64,000 nt of DNA, from contig NZ_VWRQ01000024.1 in the NCBI RefSeq assembly GCF_008635795.1, positions 45,052-109,051 of the forward strand. Direction: 5' to 3'. The DNA is from Paenibacillus tepidiphilus. Lineage in GTDB: Bacteria; Bacillota; Bacilli; Paenibacillales; Paenibacillaceae. Shown piece by piece: positions 17,197-24,744 of the stretch (positions are counted from its first letter, which is position 1; each line of letters begins with the position of its first letter). The notes beneath the pieces were generated by a model. The model was not told where the DNA came from. It saw only the letters and a program-made list of their open reading frames with translations, and made no database searches. The position numbers were made by a program, and so were the translations under genes.

Positions 17197-17611
17197 CTAG
17201 TACCTTGACCGCATCAAATTGAAGCTATGCATCATCTATTTGCGAGTAAAACTGGGGACGTCCGCACCTGCATCCCTTTTCCGTGAACAGGCCGACAAAC
17301 AGCACATTCCGGCTAATCCATCCTACTGTAGTCGAAAAACCGACCACAATGGGCTGCAGTGAAGATAAACAGGGCAAATGTAGGCGAAAAATCGACCACA
17401 ATGTCTTGCCCTGGAGGAAAACAGGCCCAATGTAGTCGAAAAACCGACCACAATGGGCTGCAGTGAAGGGAAACAGGGCAAATGTAGGCGAAAAATCGAC
17501 CACAATCCAAAAGCCAAGCTCACCTAACGAAAAGCAGGACAGTACCTTGAAGTTCTCATGATGCTCTTGTGCAGGGTTAGTGGAAAATCGCCACCTAATT
17601 CCACCTGTACG
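17197..17611. repeat. 415-bp dispersed repeat (family R1), copy 1, with a 52-bp phased array
   Basis: This block matches 36484-36897 over its whole length. Its middle holds four units TGTAGKCGAAAAAYCGACC(ACAAT) starting at 17327, 17379, 17431 and 17483, exactly 52 bp apart. Odd units contain GTCG-N6-CGAC, a small palindrome; even units have GGCG and TCGAC instead. Sequence between units also repeats (GGGCTGCAGTGAAG and AACAGGGCAAA). Open frames on the minus strand across it only reflect the repeats. The remaining part of 17008-17779 carries the 11-bp repeat and the promoter of the efflux gene. Confidence 0.85.
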
Positions 17612-17702
17612 TTAGTGTTTTTGCATCGCCGAATTGGCTGCATAGAACGGCTCTCTGCCTACCTTGACCAGTCTTAGCCAGGCCGGTTCGGCTAGTCCGT
17701 GC

Positions 17703-17766
17703 TTTACGAGAACCGCGTCTTACGCTATTATAGTTTACATTATGTAATTGATTACACAGTGTAAAC
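17703..17766 (+). promoter_or_regulatory. Promoter with 34-bp palindromic operator, MFS-tetR operon
   Basis: A -35 TTTACG (17703-17708), 17-bp spacer and -10 TATTAT (17726-17731) precede a long palindrome at 17733-17766: GTTTACA-N3-TGTAAT-N2-ATTACA-N3-TGTAAAC. It covers the predicted transcription start. The size and two-fold symmetry fit a TetR-family operator, probably for the regulator encoded as the second gene of the same operon. Confidence 0.75.
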
Positions 17767-17779
17767 AAGGAGAGAAGTC

Positions 17780-18985
17780 ATGTCCCGCCCATTGTCCCGT
17801 TCCATCCAGTTCCCGCTATTTATTCTGATGCTCAACCTGTTCATCGCCCTGCTGGGTCAGGGTATGGTGATCCCCATCCTCCCGGATTATCTGAAGCAGT
17901 TCGATGCGGGAGGTACCGCCGCCGGTTATCTGGTTGCCGCCTTCGGCGCCGCCCAGTTCATCTTCTCCCCGGTCGGCGGACAGCTCTCGGACCGCTGGGG
18001 GCGCAAGAAGCTGATCGTGGCCGGCCTGTTTCTGACCGTACTGTCCGATCTCATCTTCGCCGCTTCGCACACGTTGCCCCTCTTGTATCTGGCCCGGTTC
18101 ATCGGCGGCATGGGCGTGGGGATCATGGTCCCCGCCAACATGGCGTATGTGGCAGACATCACAACTCCCGATACACGGGCCAAAGGCATGGGCTACCTGG
18201 GCGCGGCCATGAACCTGGGCATGGTGCTGGGCCCCGGGCTGGGCGGTATCATCGCCGAATTCGGCCTGCGGGTTCCGTATTATTTTGCCGCCGGATTGGG
18301 ACTGGTCGCTACGATTCTGACACTGTTCATGCCGGAGACGCTGAAGCCCGAGCACCGGACCGCCCGCAGCCAGGCCTCCGGCAGACAGCCGCTCCTGAAG
18401 CCGCTCATCGACTCCTTCCGGACACCTTATTTCCGCTATCTGCTGCTTATTCTCGTTATGACCTTCGGTCTGGTCAATTATGAGACGGTGTACGCCCTGT
18501 TCGTCGAGCGAAAGTACGGCCTTGGGGCCGGAAGAATCTCGCTGATCATCACACTCAGTGCTGTAATCGGGATCATCGTACAGGTGTGGCTGCTCGATAA
18601 ATTCATCAAGCGGTTCGGCGAGAAGCATCTGATCCGGCTCTCACTCATCATGACTGCTGTCGCCCTTCTGCTGATGCTGGTCCGCGTGAACCTCGGTTAT
18701 CTGCTGGCCGTGTCCGCCCTTTTCTTCACCTTCAATGCATTCCTGCGCCCCACGGTGAGCACCCTGATCTCCAATGCAGCCGGGAACCGCCAGGGGTATG
18801 CTTCCGGTCTGAACACCACTTATACCAGTCTGGGCAACATCCTTGGTCCTGTGATCGCGGGAACTTTGTTTGACAAACACATCAATTCGCCCTATATTTT
18901 GGGTGCATTCATTCTGATGATCGCCTTATGTCTGACGGTGAACATCCCCAATTCGCAAGAGAAACGGACGGCTGCCCATGACTGA
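17780..18985 (+). CDS. MFS drug efflux transporter (Bmr/Blt/NorA type)
   Basis: 401 residues with 12 predicted membrane segments. Motif A appears as GQLSDRWGRKKLIVAG after segment 2, and the drug/proton antiporter motif C region appears as GYLGAAMNLGMVLGPGLGG in segment 5. These features place it in the 12-segment drug:H+ antiporters. The ATG has AAGGAGAG eight bases upstream. The gene overlaps the tetR-type gene by eight bases. The operator in front suggests induction when a compound releases the regulator. The actual substrates are unknown. Confidence 0.88.
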   Translation: MSRPLSRSIQFPLFILMLNLFIALLGQGMVIPILPDYLKQFDAGGTAAGYLVAAFGAAQFIFSPVGGQLSDRWGRKKLIVAGLFLTVLSDLIFAASHTLPLLYLARFIGGMGVGIMVPANMAYVADITTPDTRAKGMGYLGAAMNLGMVLGPGLGGIIAEFGLRVPYYFAAGLGLVATILTLFMPETLKPEHRTARSQASGRQPLLKPLIDSFRTPYFRYLLLILVMTFGLVNYETVYALFVERKYGLGAGRISLIITLSAVIGIIVQVWLLDKFIKRFGEKHLIRLSLIMTAVALLLMLVRVNLGYLLAVSALFFTFNAFLRPTVSTLISNAAGNRQGYASGLNTTYTSLGNILGPVIAGTLFDKHINSPYILGAFILMIALCLTVNIPNSQEKRTAAHD

Positions 18986-19610
18986 GAACTGGCACCAGAA
19001 TCTGAAGAATAAAAACCGCGAGGACCTGATCGCCGCGGCCAAGGAACTATGCATGAAGCAGAGCTTTCTGAGCGTAAACATCAAGGAGGTGTGCCTGCTG
19101 GCCGGTGTCAGCCGGGTTACCTTCTACAAGCACTTCCAGTCCATGGATGAGCTGGTCATGGAAGTGCAGATGGAGCTGCTGGAAAGCATGACGGAAGCCG
19201 TACAGACGGAGGCGGAGACAGCCGGTAACGGTAAGGACAACCTGCTCTCGATGCTGGAGGCCTGGACGGCGTTCGCCCGGCAGCATCCCGATTACATCAA
19301 GTTTATTCTGCTGTTCGATCTGCACTACGAGGCCTACCGTACCAAGCCGGAGCTGATGGAGCGGTATGAGGGCTTTATTCGCGGCAATAAAGAGCGTCAC
19401 TTCCTGACCGGAGCCATTGAAGCCGGCATTGCAGACGGATCGCTCAGAGCAGGGCTTGATCCGCTTGATACCGCTCAATTTATATTCACCGCCATGATGG
19501 GCATGCTGCAGAAATTCAGCCTGAGCCCATTGGCACCGGAGGAGCCGGGGATTCAGGAGCGTTTTGTACGAATGCTGATGGAGCATCTGAGTTCAGACCG
19601 GAAGAACTGA
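18978..19610 (+). CDS. TetR/AcrR-family transcriptional regulator
   Basis: 210 residues. The N-terminal helix-turn-helix reads EVCLLAGVSRVTFYKHFQSMDEL (about 36-58), the standard TetR pattern. The C-terminal ~140 residues are a helical ligand-binding domain of variable sequence. It overlaps the efflux gene by eight bases, so the two are co-transcribed and coupled. It most likely represses the operon through the 34-bp palindrome at 17733. A good terminator follows at 19706. Confidence 0.9.
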   Translation: MTENWHQNLKNKNREDLIAAAKELCMKQSFLSVNIKEVCLLAGVSRVTFYKHFQSMDELVMEVQMELLESMTEAVQTEAETAGNGKDNLLSMLEAWTAFARQHPDYIKFILLFDLHYEAYRTKPELMERYEGFIRGNKERHFLTGAIEAGIADGSLRAGLDPLDTAQFIFTAMMGMLQKFSLSPLAPEEPGIQERFVRMLMEHLSSDRKN

Positions 19611-19705
19611 CAGACTGCTCCCGCAAATCCCCCCACAACGTGGTGCTTGGCATGAGCCGGATTCAGGTCGTTCCGCCGGTTATACGACGAGTTTGTACGA
19701 CAAAG

Positions 19706-19740
19706 ACACCCCCGAGCCGCTGCTTGGGGGTGTTGTTATT
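19706..19740 (+). terminator. Terminator of the MFS-tetR operon
   Basis: A 12-bp stem (ACACCCCCGAGC with GCTTGGGGGTGT, one G-T pair), loop CGCT, then a T-rich run (TGTTATTTTT). It lies about 95 bp after the tetR-type stop, between convergent genes. Confidence 0.75.
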
Positions 19741-19776
19741 TTTCAATCCGGATTCCGGAAGAGTCGTTACCGTCTG

Positions 19777-21123
19777 TTATCCCAATTCAATTCCGCCGCG
19801 GGCGATTACGTCCTGGTACCAGTAATAGCTGTCCTTGGGCGTCCGCGCCAGCGTCTTGTAATCCACATGGATGAGTCCGAAACGCATGGAGTAGCCGTAG
19901 GCCCACTCGAAATTATCCATCAGCGACCAGGAAAAATATCCTCTGACCGGGATGCCCGATTGGATGGCACGGTCCAGCTGAAGCAGATGGCGGTGAATAT
20001 AGTCGATCCGCTTCTGGTCCGCCACGGCTCCGTCCACCGGTTCATCGTTATAGCAGGCACCGTTCTCGGTGATGTAGACCGGAATCTCGCCATACCGCTC
20101 ATGAATGCGGCTCAGCACGTTGTAGAAGCCCTGCGGATAAATCGGCCAGCCGATATCCGTGTGTTCATATCCGACATCCACCGTCCGGATCTTCATTAAT
20201 CCGCCGTCTCCGTCATAACGGGCCACCGAGCCATTGTAATAGTTAAGGCCAAGGATGTCGATCCGCTCGCTGATCAGCTCCATGTCTCCGGGCTCAATGT
20301 GCAATTCCGCACCCGCCTGCCGGAACCATTCCACAAGAAAAGCAGGGTATTCACCCTTGAATACCGGGTCCATAAACCATTCGATGAACCAGCCGTTCTG
20401 CCGCTCACAGGCCGCAATATCTTCAGCGCGGGTGCTGTAAGGCTCCATCCAGGTTGCATTCGGTGCATAACCGATCTGCCCGGCGCCCCCGAGCTCACGG
20501 AATAGCCGTACCGCACGCCCATGCGCCACCAGCAGGTGATGGGCTACGTTAAGCGCGGTCTGCAGATCCTTATCCCCCGGGGCATGCTCGCCGTAATAGT
20601 GCGACAGGAATGAAGCGCACCAGGGCTCGTTGATGGTGTACCACTGCTTGATTTTGCCGCCGAATTCGCGGAACACCGTCTCGCAATAGCCGGCGAAGGC
20701 GTCGATTGTGCTGCGGCTGCGCCAGCCGCCCTGCTCCTCCAGCGCCTGCGGCAGATCCCAATGATACAGCGTACAGACCGGCTCAATGCCGTTCTCGATC
20801 AACGCGTCCACAAAATCGTGATAATACCGGATGCCAAGCGGGTTCACCTCTCCGGTGCCCTGCGGGTAGATGCGCGGCCAGGCGATGGAGAAGCGGTACG
20901 CCTTGATGCCCAGCTCCTTCATCAATGCAATATCCTCCGGATAGCGGTGGTAGCTGTCGCAGGCCGTGTCTCCGTTGTCGCCGTTCCATACCTTGCCGGG
21001 AATCCGTGCAAAGCTGTCCCAAATGGACAAGCCCCGTCCGTCCTCCTGATAAGCGCCTTCAATCTGATACGCAGCCGTAGCGGCACCCCAGGTAAAATCC
21101 GCGGGAAATGATATTCTGTTCAT
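19777..21123 (-). CDS. bglA: GH1 beta-glucosidase
   Basis: 448 residues, the same length as Paenibacillus polymyxa BglA and very like it from the opening FTWGAATAAYQIEGAYQEDGR onwards. The acid/base Glu is E166 in TINEP and the nucleophile is E353 in ITENG. There is no signal peptide, so it acts in the cytoplasm on imported cellobiose or other beta-glucosides. The start is ATG 21123 with AGGGGG upstream. It is transcribed alone. The AT-rich upstream DNA has a TATAAT at 21193-21188 (minus) but no convincing -35. Confidence 0.94.
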   Translation of the reverse strand: MNRISFPADFTWGAATAAYQIEGAYQEDGRGLSIWDSFARIPGKVWNGDNGDTACDSYHRYPEDIALMKELGIKAYRFSIAWPRIYPQGTGEVNPLGIRYYHDFVDALIENGIEPVCTLYHWDLPQALEEQGGWRSRSTIDAFAGYCETVFREFGGKIKQWYTINEPWCASFLSHYYGEHAPGDKDLQTALNVAHHLLVAHGRAVRLFRELGGAGQIGYAPNATWMEPYSTRAEDIAACERQNGWFIEWFMDPVFKGEYPAFLVEWFRQAGAELHIEPGDMELISERIDILGLNYYNGSVARYDGDGGLMKIRTVDVGYEHTDIGWPIYPQGFYNVLSRIHERYGEIPVYITENGACYNDEPVDGAVADQKRIDYIHRHLLQLDRAIQSGIPVRGYFSWSLMDNFEWAYGYSMRFGLIHVDYKTLARTPKDSYYWYQDVIARGGIELG

Positions 21124-21532
21124 GTTGCGGTTAACCCCCTGTTATTTCTGTTAGTATAAGTGCAATTTGTTATGATTCAATTTGTTCATTATAGCAAACT
21201 ATACAGTAAACTTTCACGTGCTGTTTAATCCGCAATTGGACGAGTGCATCCGATAAAACCAGGTAAAGGAAATAAAGGAAAGACGTCTAATTCTTCTATA
21301 AGTACAAAATTGGTTATGATTGAACTCAATGTTCTCGGATTAATGGGTCTTATGAATACAAAAAATAGATATGTCGCTCTTCTGGGGATAGGAATCTGTT
21401 TGGCAGACTTTTTGTTCCCTCTATACAGCATGTGGATTATTCGTGCTCCATAACATACTGAATACAGGCGAACAGATGTCGGGGGATCACTGGTAGATTA
21501 CAGAGTGAACAACGGCAATATTCTGTCTCCGC
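21124..21532. other. AT-rich gene-free stretch with a doubtful small frame
   Basis: This region between the GH1 and aldo/keto reductase genes is much AT-richer than its neighbours. Its left part is the GH1 promoter region. A plus-strand frame at 21244-21453 (69 codons) ends in a hydrophobic segment (YVALLGIGICLADFLFPLYS), but has no good ribosome binding site and no similarity I recognise. An overlapping minus-strand frame is no better. It could be a gene remnant or foreign DNA. Confidence 0.3.
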
Positions 21533-21533
21533 C

Positions 21534-21564
21534 AAAAAAAAGCGGGAGCGCTTACGCCCCCGCT
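21534..21564 (-). terminator. Terminator of the aldo/keto reductase gene
   Basis: AGCGGG(G)GCG and CGC(T)CCCGCT form a stem with one internal mismatch around loop TAAG. On the minus strand it is followed by seven or more T residues. It lies 50 bp after the stop codon. Confidence 0.75.
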
Positions 21565-21614
21565 GCGAACCAGCCCCGCTCTTTGGTGTTAGCAGCCGTT
21601 TGCACTGCTGCGCT

Positions 21615-22481
21615 TTATATCATATCCAGCGGCACCCGCCAGGACGGCTGGGGAAAAGCATCATCCAGCCGGCATAATTCCTCTGTACTCAGCCGGATAT
21701 CCGCTGCCGCCGCATTCTCGGCCACATGCCGGCGGTCCCCCGCCTTAGGGATGGCCATAACCTCGCCTTCGCGGATGCTCCAGGCCAGCATCACCTGCAG
21801 CGGAGTCGCCCCGTGCCCGCGGGCGATCTCCCGGACGGTATCATTCTCCGTGAGTCCCCGGCGCAGCGTGCCCGCCTGGGCGAGCGGCGAGTAAGCCATC
21901 ACGGGCATTTTCCGTCCCTTCTGCCAGGGCAGGAGCTCGTGCTCAATGCCGCGGGAGCCGAGATGGTACAGCACCTGGTTGACGGCGCAGCGGTTGCCCC
22001 CCGGCAGATTCACCAGCTCCTTCATCTCCTCCGTATCCAGGTTGGAGACGCCCCAACGGGCGATTTTTCCTGCGGCTACCAGCTCTTCCATGCCTTCCAC
22101 CGTCTCGGCAAGCGGAACATTTCCGCGCCAATGCAGCAGATACAGGTCCAAATGATCGGTACCGAGCCGCTTCAGGCTGTTCTCGCAGCTGCGGGCCAGA
22201 TTGTCCCTGCCGGCGTTATGCGGATACACCTTGGAAACGAGGAATACCTCGTCTCTGATGCCCCGGATTGCCTCGCCCACCAGCTCCTCGGCGCGGCCTT
22301 CCCCGTACATTTCCGCCGTATCAATGACATTCAAGCCCAGTTCAATGCCCAGCCGCAAGGCGGCTATTTCCTCGCTCCGTCTGGACGGGTCCTCGCCCAT
22401 ATTCCAGGTGCCCTGACCAATCTTCGGTACGGAAGCCCCGTCCTGCAGCGTAATCCGGTTCTGTATATTCCTGTTCATCAT
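21615..22481 (-). CDS. Aldo/keto reductase
   Basis: 288 residues with the AKR (beta/alpha)8 signature. The catalytic tetrad is visible: Asp and Tyr in DTAEMYGEGRAEE, Lys in LVSKVYP, and His in LLHWRG. The NADPH-binding end has IPKAGDRRHVAENAAA. It would reduce aldehydes or ketones in the cytoplasm with NADPH; the substrate is unknown. ATG 22481 or the adjacent ATG 22478 is the start, AAGGAGA lying just upstream. Monocistronic, with its own terminator. Sequence-wise it is nearest to the YeaE-like reductases. Confidence 0.88.
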   Translation of the reverse strand: MMNRNIQNRITLQDGASVPKIGQGTWNMGEDPSRRSEEIAALRLGIELGLNVIDTAEMYGEGRAEELVGEAIRGIRDEVFLVSKVYPHNAGRDNLARSCENSLKRLGTDHLDLYLLHWRGNVPLAETVEGMEELVAAGKIARWGVSNLDTEEMKELVNLPGGNRCAVNQVLYHLGSRGIEHELLPWQKGRKMPVMAYSPLAQAGTLRRGLTENDTVREIARGHGATPLQVMLAWSIREGEVMAIPKAGDRRHVAENAAAADIRLSTEELCRLDDAFPQPSWRVPLDMI

Positions 22482-22600
22482 GGAAGTCTCCTTAGGAGTG
22501 GATTGTATACTAACTATACTTACCACGTTACACCCGTCAAAACATCGTACAGTTGTCTAATTCTTTAACGATTTCATTGTTACTAAATGTCATAACCTCC

Positions 22601-22915
22601 TTAACCCGCCAGCTTCAGCCCGATGGCCGCACCCAAAATCAACGTGATGCAGAGAATGCGCGGAAGGTTCCGCGGTTCACCGTACAGCAGCATCCCCAGG
22701 GTTGCTCCGCCGGCTGCACCGATGCCGGTCCAGACAGCATAAGCGGTCCCCATGGGCAGCGTCCGCATCGCCAGCGACAGCAGGATAAAGCTGGCGCCGA
22801 AGCCCAGAATCAGAAACGAAAGCGTCCGCAAGCTGCGGTCCTTCTGCAGCTTTGCCATCATCGCGACCCCGGCCATTTCACAAAGTCCGGCGCCAATCAG
22901 CATCAACCAATCCAT
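22601..22915 (-). CDS. ykkD: Small multidrug resistance subunit YkkD, guanidinium exporter pair
   Basis: 104 residues, four membrane segments, with the essential membrane Glu at E13 (GLCEMAGVA) and the SMR motif MGTAYAVWTGIGAAGG. It is the shorter partner of a paired SMR transporter and resembles Bacillus YkkD closely. The ATG directly follows the ykkC stop, with AAGGAGGTG inside the end of ykkC. With YkkC it should form an antiparallel heterodimer that exports a small cation in exchange for protons. The guanidine-I riboswitch upstream points to guanidinium as the substrate. Confidence 0.92.
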   Translation of the reverse strand: MDWLMLIGAGLCEMAGVAMMAKLQKDRSLRTLSFLILGFGASFILLSLAMRTLPMGTAYAVWTGIGAAGGATLGMLLYGEPRNLPRILCITLILGAAIGLKLAG

Positions 22916-23272
22916 TTAAGACACCTCCTTTGACTCGGCATCCGTGCTATGTCCGCCCGCAAGCTTCAGCCCGATGACGCCGGCCAGCAGCACTGCAATC
23001 AGCACCAGCTTCAGCACGCGCAGCGGCTCCCCGAACCACACCATATCCGCAATCACTGTACCAGCCGTTCCCAGCCCGACGAATACGGCATACACTGTGC
23101 CGGCCGGCAGCCGGCCGCTGGCCCATATCAGAGCCGTAAAGCTGACAATAATCGCTACCACAGTTCCCGCCCATTCCAGCGCAGATGATGCATGCTTGAG
23201 CCCAATCACCCAGAATACCTCAAAGAATGCGGCACCCATAATCGTCAACCATGCCTTGCTGTTTGCACTCAT
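22916..23272 (-). CDS. ykkC: Small multidrug resistance subunit YkkC, guanidinium exporter pair
   Basis: 118 residues with four membrane segments, membrane Glu at E18 (AFFEVFWVIGLKHA), the SMR motif PAGTVYAVFVGLGTAGT, and a polar C-terminal tail of about 14 residues. It is the longer partner of the pair, as in Bacillus YkkC. AGGAGG lies seven bases before the ATG. It is the first gene of a two-gene operon whose leader carries a guanidine-I riboswitch ending in a terminator hairpin, so expression should turn on when guanidine accumulates. Confidence 0.93.
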   Translation of the reverse strand: MSANSKAWLTIMGAAFFEVFWVIGLKHASSALEWAGTVVAIIVSFTALIWASGRLPAGTVYAVFVGLGTAGTVIADMVWFGEPLRVLKLVLIAVLLAGVIGLKLAGGHSTDAESKEVS

Positions 23273-23361
23273 ATTCTCTCCTCCTGCTCCTAATAACGAA
23301 GTTATGACTGGTTTCCCCGGGCCGGCCCCTCCTTATCCCTCTCGAAAGTTCGCCGGTCTGC

Positions 23362-23415
23362 AAAAATAAAAGCCCGGAAGGTTACCGCCATTGCTGGCGA
23401 TACCTCCCGGGCTTT
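23362..23415 (-). terminator. Riboswitch-controlled leader terminator of ykkCD
   Basis: On the minus strand AGCCCGGGAGGT pairs with ACCTTCCGGGCT around an inner hairpin, followed by TTTATTTTT. The 5' arm is also the last conserved part of the guanidine-I aptamer (AAGCCCGGGAGG). Ligand-bound aptamer and terminator are therefore mutually exclusive, the standard ON-switch layout. Confidence 0.85.
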
Positions 23416-23512
23416 TGTCCCTCCGTGTTGACGCAGAGTCCGCTGTGGAAGCTGCGCGTTCTCCCTCGGACCTGACCGGCGAATGCGCCGCGGAACCCTA
23501 GAGAACCAGTCC
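23404..23512 (-). promoter_or_regulatory. Guanidine-I (ykkC class) riboswitch aptamer
   Basis: Read on the minus strand, the leader has the hallmark blocks of the ykkC/guanidine-I class in order: CTAGGGTTCCG, GGTCAGGTCCGAGGGAGAA, a variable hairpin, ACACGGAGGGACAAAAGCCC and GGGAGG. It lies about 130 bp upstream of ykkC in the right orientation. The class binds guanidinium and turns on exporter or detoxification genes by preventing termination. The other bases of 23273-23687 show nothing else. Confidence 0.93.
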
Positions 23513-23687
23513 GTATTAAGTTACATCGTATGTTAGCAAATTACCGGAGTAAAAGCAAGCGCAGATTTGGGGAAATGCCGTTAACAGGCGGCTAAAGAAA
23601 ATTAAAAGGATATTTGCCGCATTCACGTATTTTCTGCGATGGTAAAATATGCACATCGTTCCCCACACTTAAGGAGGTCTTCCGATT

Positions 23688-24626
23688 ATGTTCCAGTCCC
23701 GCCATTTCAGCATCATTCCGCTTGGAGATGATATTTATGCCTTAGAAGCTACTGAGACGGGCGGTGCCATGAGCAATGCCGGCATTATCGACATGGGCGG
23801 CTTCACGCTGGTCTTCGACACCTTCAATACGCCGCAAGCCGGGAAAGACCTGCATGAAGCGGCACTCCGGTTACTGGGCGGCCAGCCCGTGCGTTATGTT
23901 GTTAACAGCCATTGGCATGGTGATCACGTACGCGGCAACCAGCATTTCCCGGGTGCGGTCATCACAGCCTCAAGCCGCACACGCGAGGAGATGCAGGCCA
24001 CACAGCCCGCCTGGCTGGAACGGATGAAGCCGCTGCTGCCGAAGCTGGCAGCCGATATAGCCGCCGTCTCTACCAAGCTGGAAGCAGAAGCGAACCCAGC
24101 CGTACATACTCGGCTGACAGGAGAAAGGCAATATCTGCTGGAAATACAGGAGTCCATCGAATCACTGGCGGTTACTTACCCGGAGCTGACGTATGAGCAT
24201 CAGTTAACGATTTGCGGCTCCAAACGCAGTATTAAACTGTTATCGCTGGGACAAGCCCATACAGCATGCGACACGGTCCTATATTCCCCGGCGGATTCGC
24301 TGGTCTTCGCCGGCGATGTCATCGCCGTAGACAATCATCCGCTCTTCCAGGACGGCAATCCGCACAGCTGGCTCAGCGCGCTGGACAAGCTGGAGACGCT
24401 GGGAGCGGCAGTCATCGTGCCCGGCCACGGACCGGTCGCCGGTTCCGCCTGTATCTCCGGCATGCGGCAATACATACATGACCTCCTGCAGCTGGCCTCC
24501 ACGCTTACCGCTGCGGATACAGCTGCAGATCCGGCCAGTATTCCGGTTCCGGAGCCCTACCGGGACTGGAAGGCAGGAGGTGTCTTTGCCCGTAATCTGG
24601 AATTTCTGCTTGGGCGGCAGCCTTAA
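23688..24626 (+). CDS. Metallo-beta-lactamase-fold hydrolase
   Basis: 312 residues with the zinc motif HWHGDH at 75-80, further ligands in GQAHTACD, FAGDVIAVD and PGHGP, so both metal sites look complete. No signal peptide is seen, so it is cytoplasmic. A central insert (about 105-165) is helical and charged. The substrate cannot be assigned; many relatives are thioesterases or lactonases annotated only as MBL-fold proteins. The ATG has AAGGAGG nine bases upstream. It is divergent from ykkCD and seems monocistronic. Confidence 0.88.
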   Translation: MFQSRHFSIIPLGDDIYALEATETGGAMSNAGIIDMGGFTLVFDTFNTPQAGKDLHEAALRLLGGQPVRYVVNSHWHGDHVRGNQHFPGAVITASSRTREEMQATQPAWLERMKPLLPKLAADIAAVSTKLEAEANPAVHTRLTGERQYLLEIQESIESLAVTYPELTYEHQLTICGSKRSIKLLSLGQAHTACDTVLYSPADSLVFAGDVIAVDNHPLFQDGNPHSWLSALDKLETLGAAVIVPGHGPVAGSACISGMRQYIHDLLQLASTLTAADTAADPASIPVPEPYRDWKAGGVFARNLEFLLGRQP

Positions 24627-24680
24627 GCCATATAGCCGTCCGTCAACCGGACAGTCTGCCTGCACTGCCCGTGGACGAAG

Positions 24681-24720
24681 AGGAGCTCTTGAGCTGTTAT
24701 CCGGCCAAGAGCTCCTTGTC
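24681..24720 (+). terminator. Probable terminator between convergent genes
   Basis: An 11-bp perfect stem (AGGAGCTCTTG, 24681-24691, with its complement 24706-24716) and a 14-base loop. The T-run is weak on both strands. It lies between the convergent MBL-fold and GH3 genes. Confidence 0.5.
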
Positions 24721-24744
24721 TTCCGCAAAAGGACGGTAAGTATC

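Noticed and set aside
17327..17506. CRISPR-like array (24-nt units at regular 52-bp spacing)
   Set aside because: The sequences between units also repeat, there are only four units per copy, and no cas gene is near. CRISPR spacers should be unique.
17225..17523. Minus-strand frames of up to 92 codons across repeat R1
   Set aside because: Their translation is a simple read-out of the repeat units, with no ribosome binding site; similar frames appear in the second copy with changed sequence.
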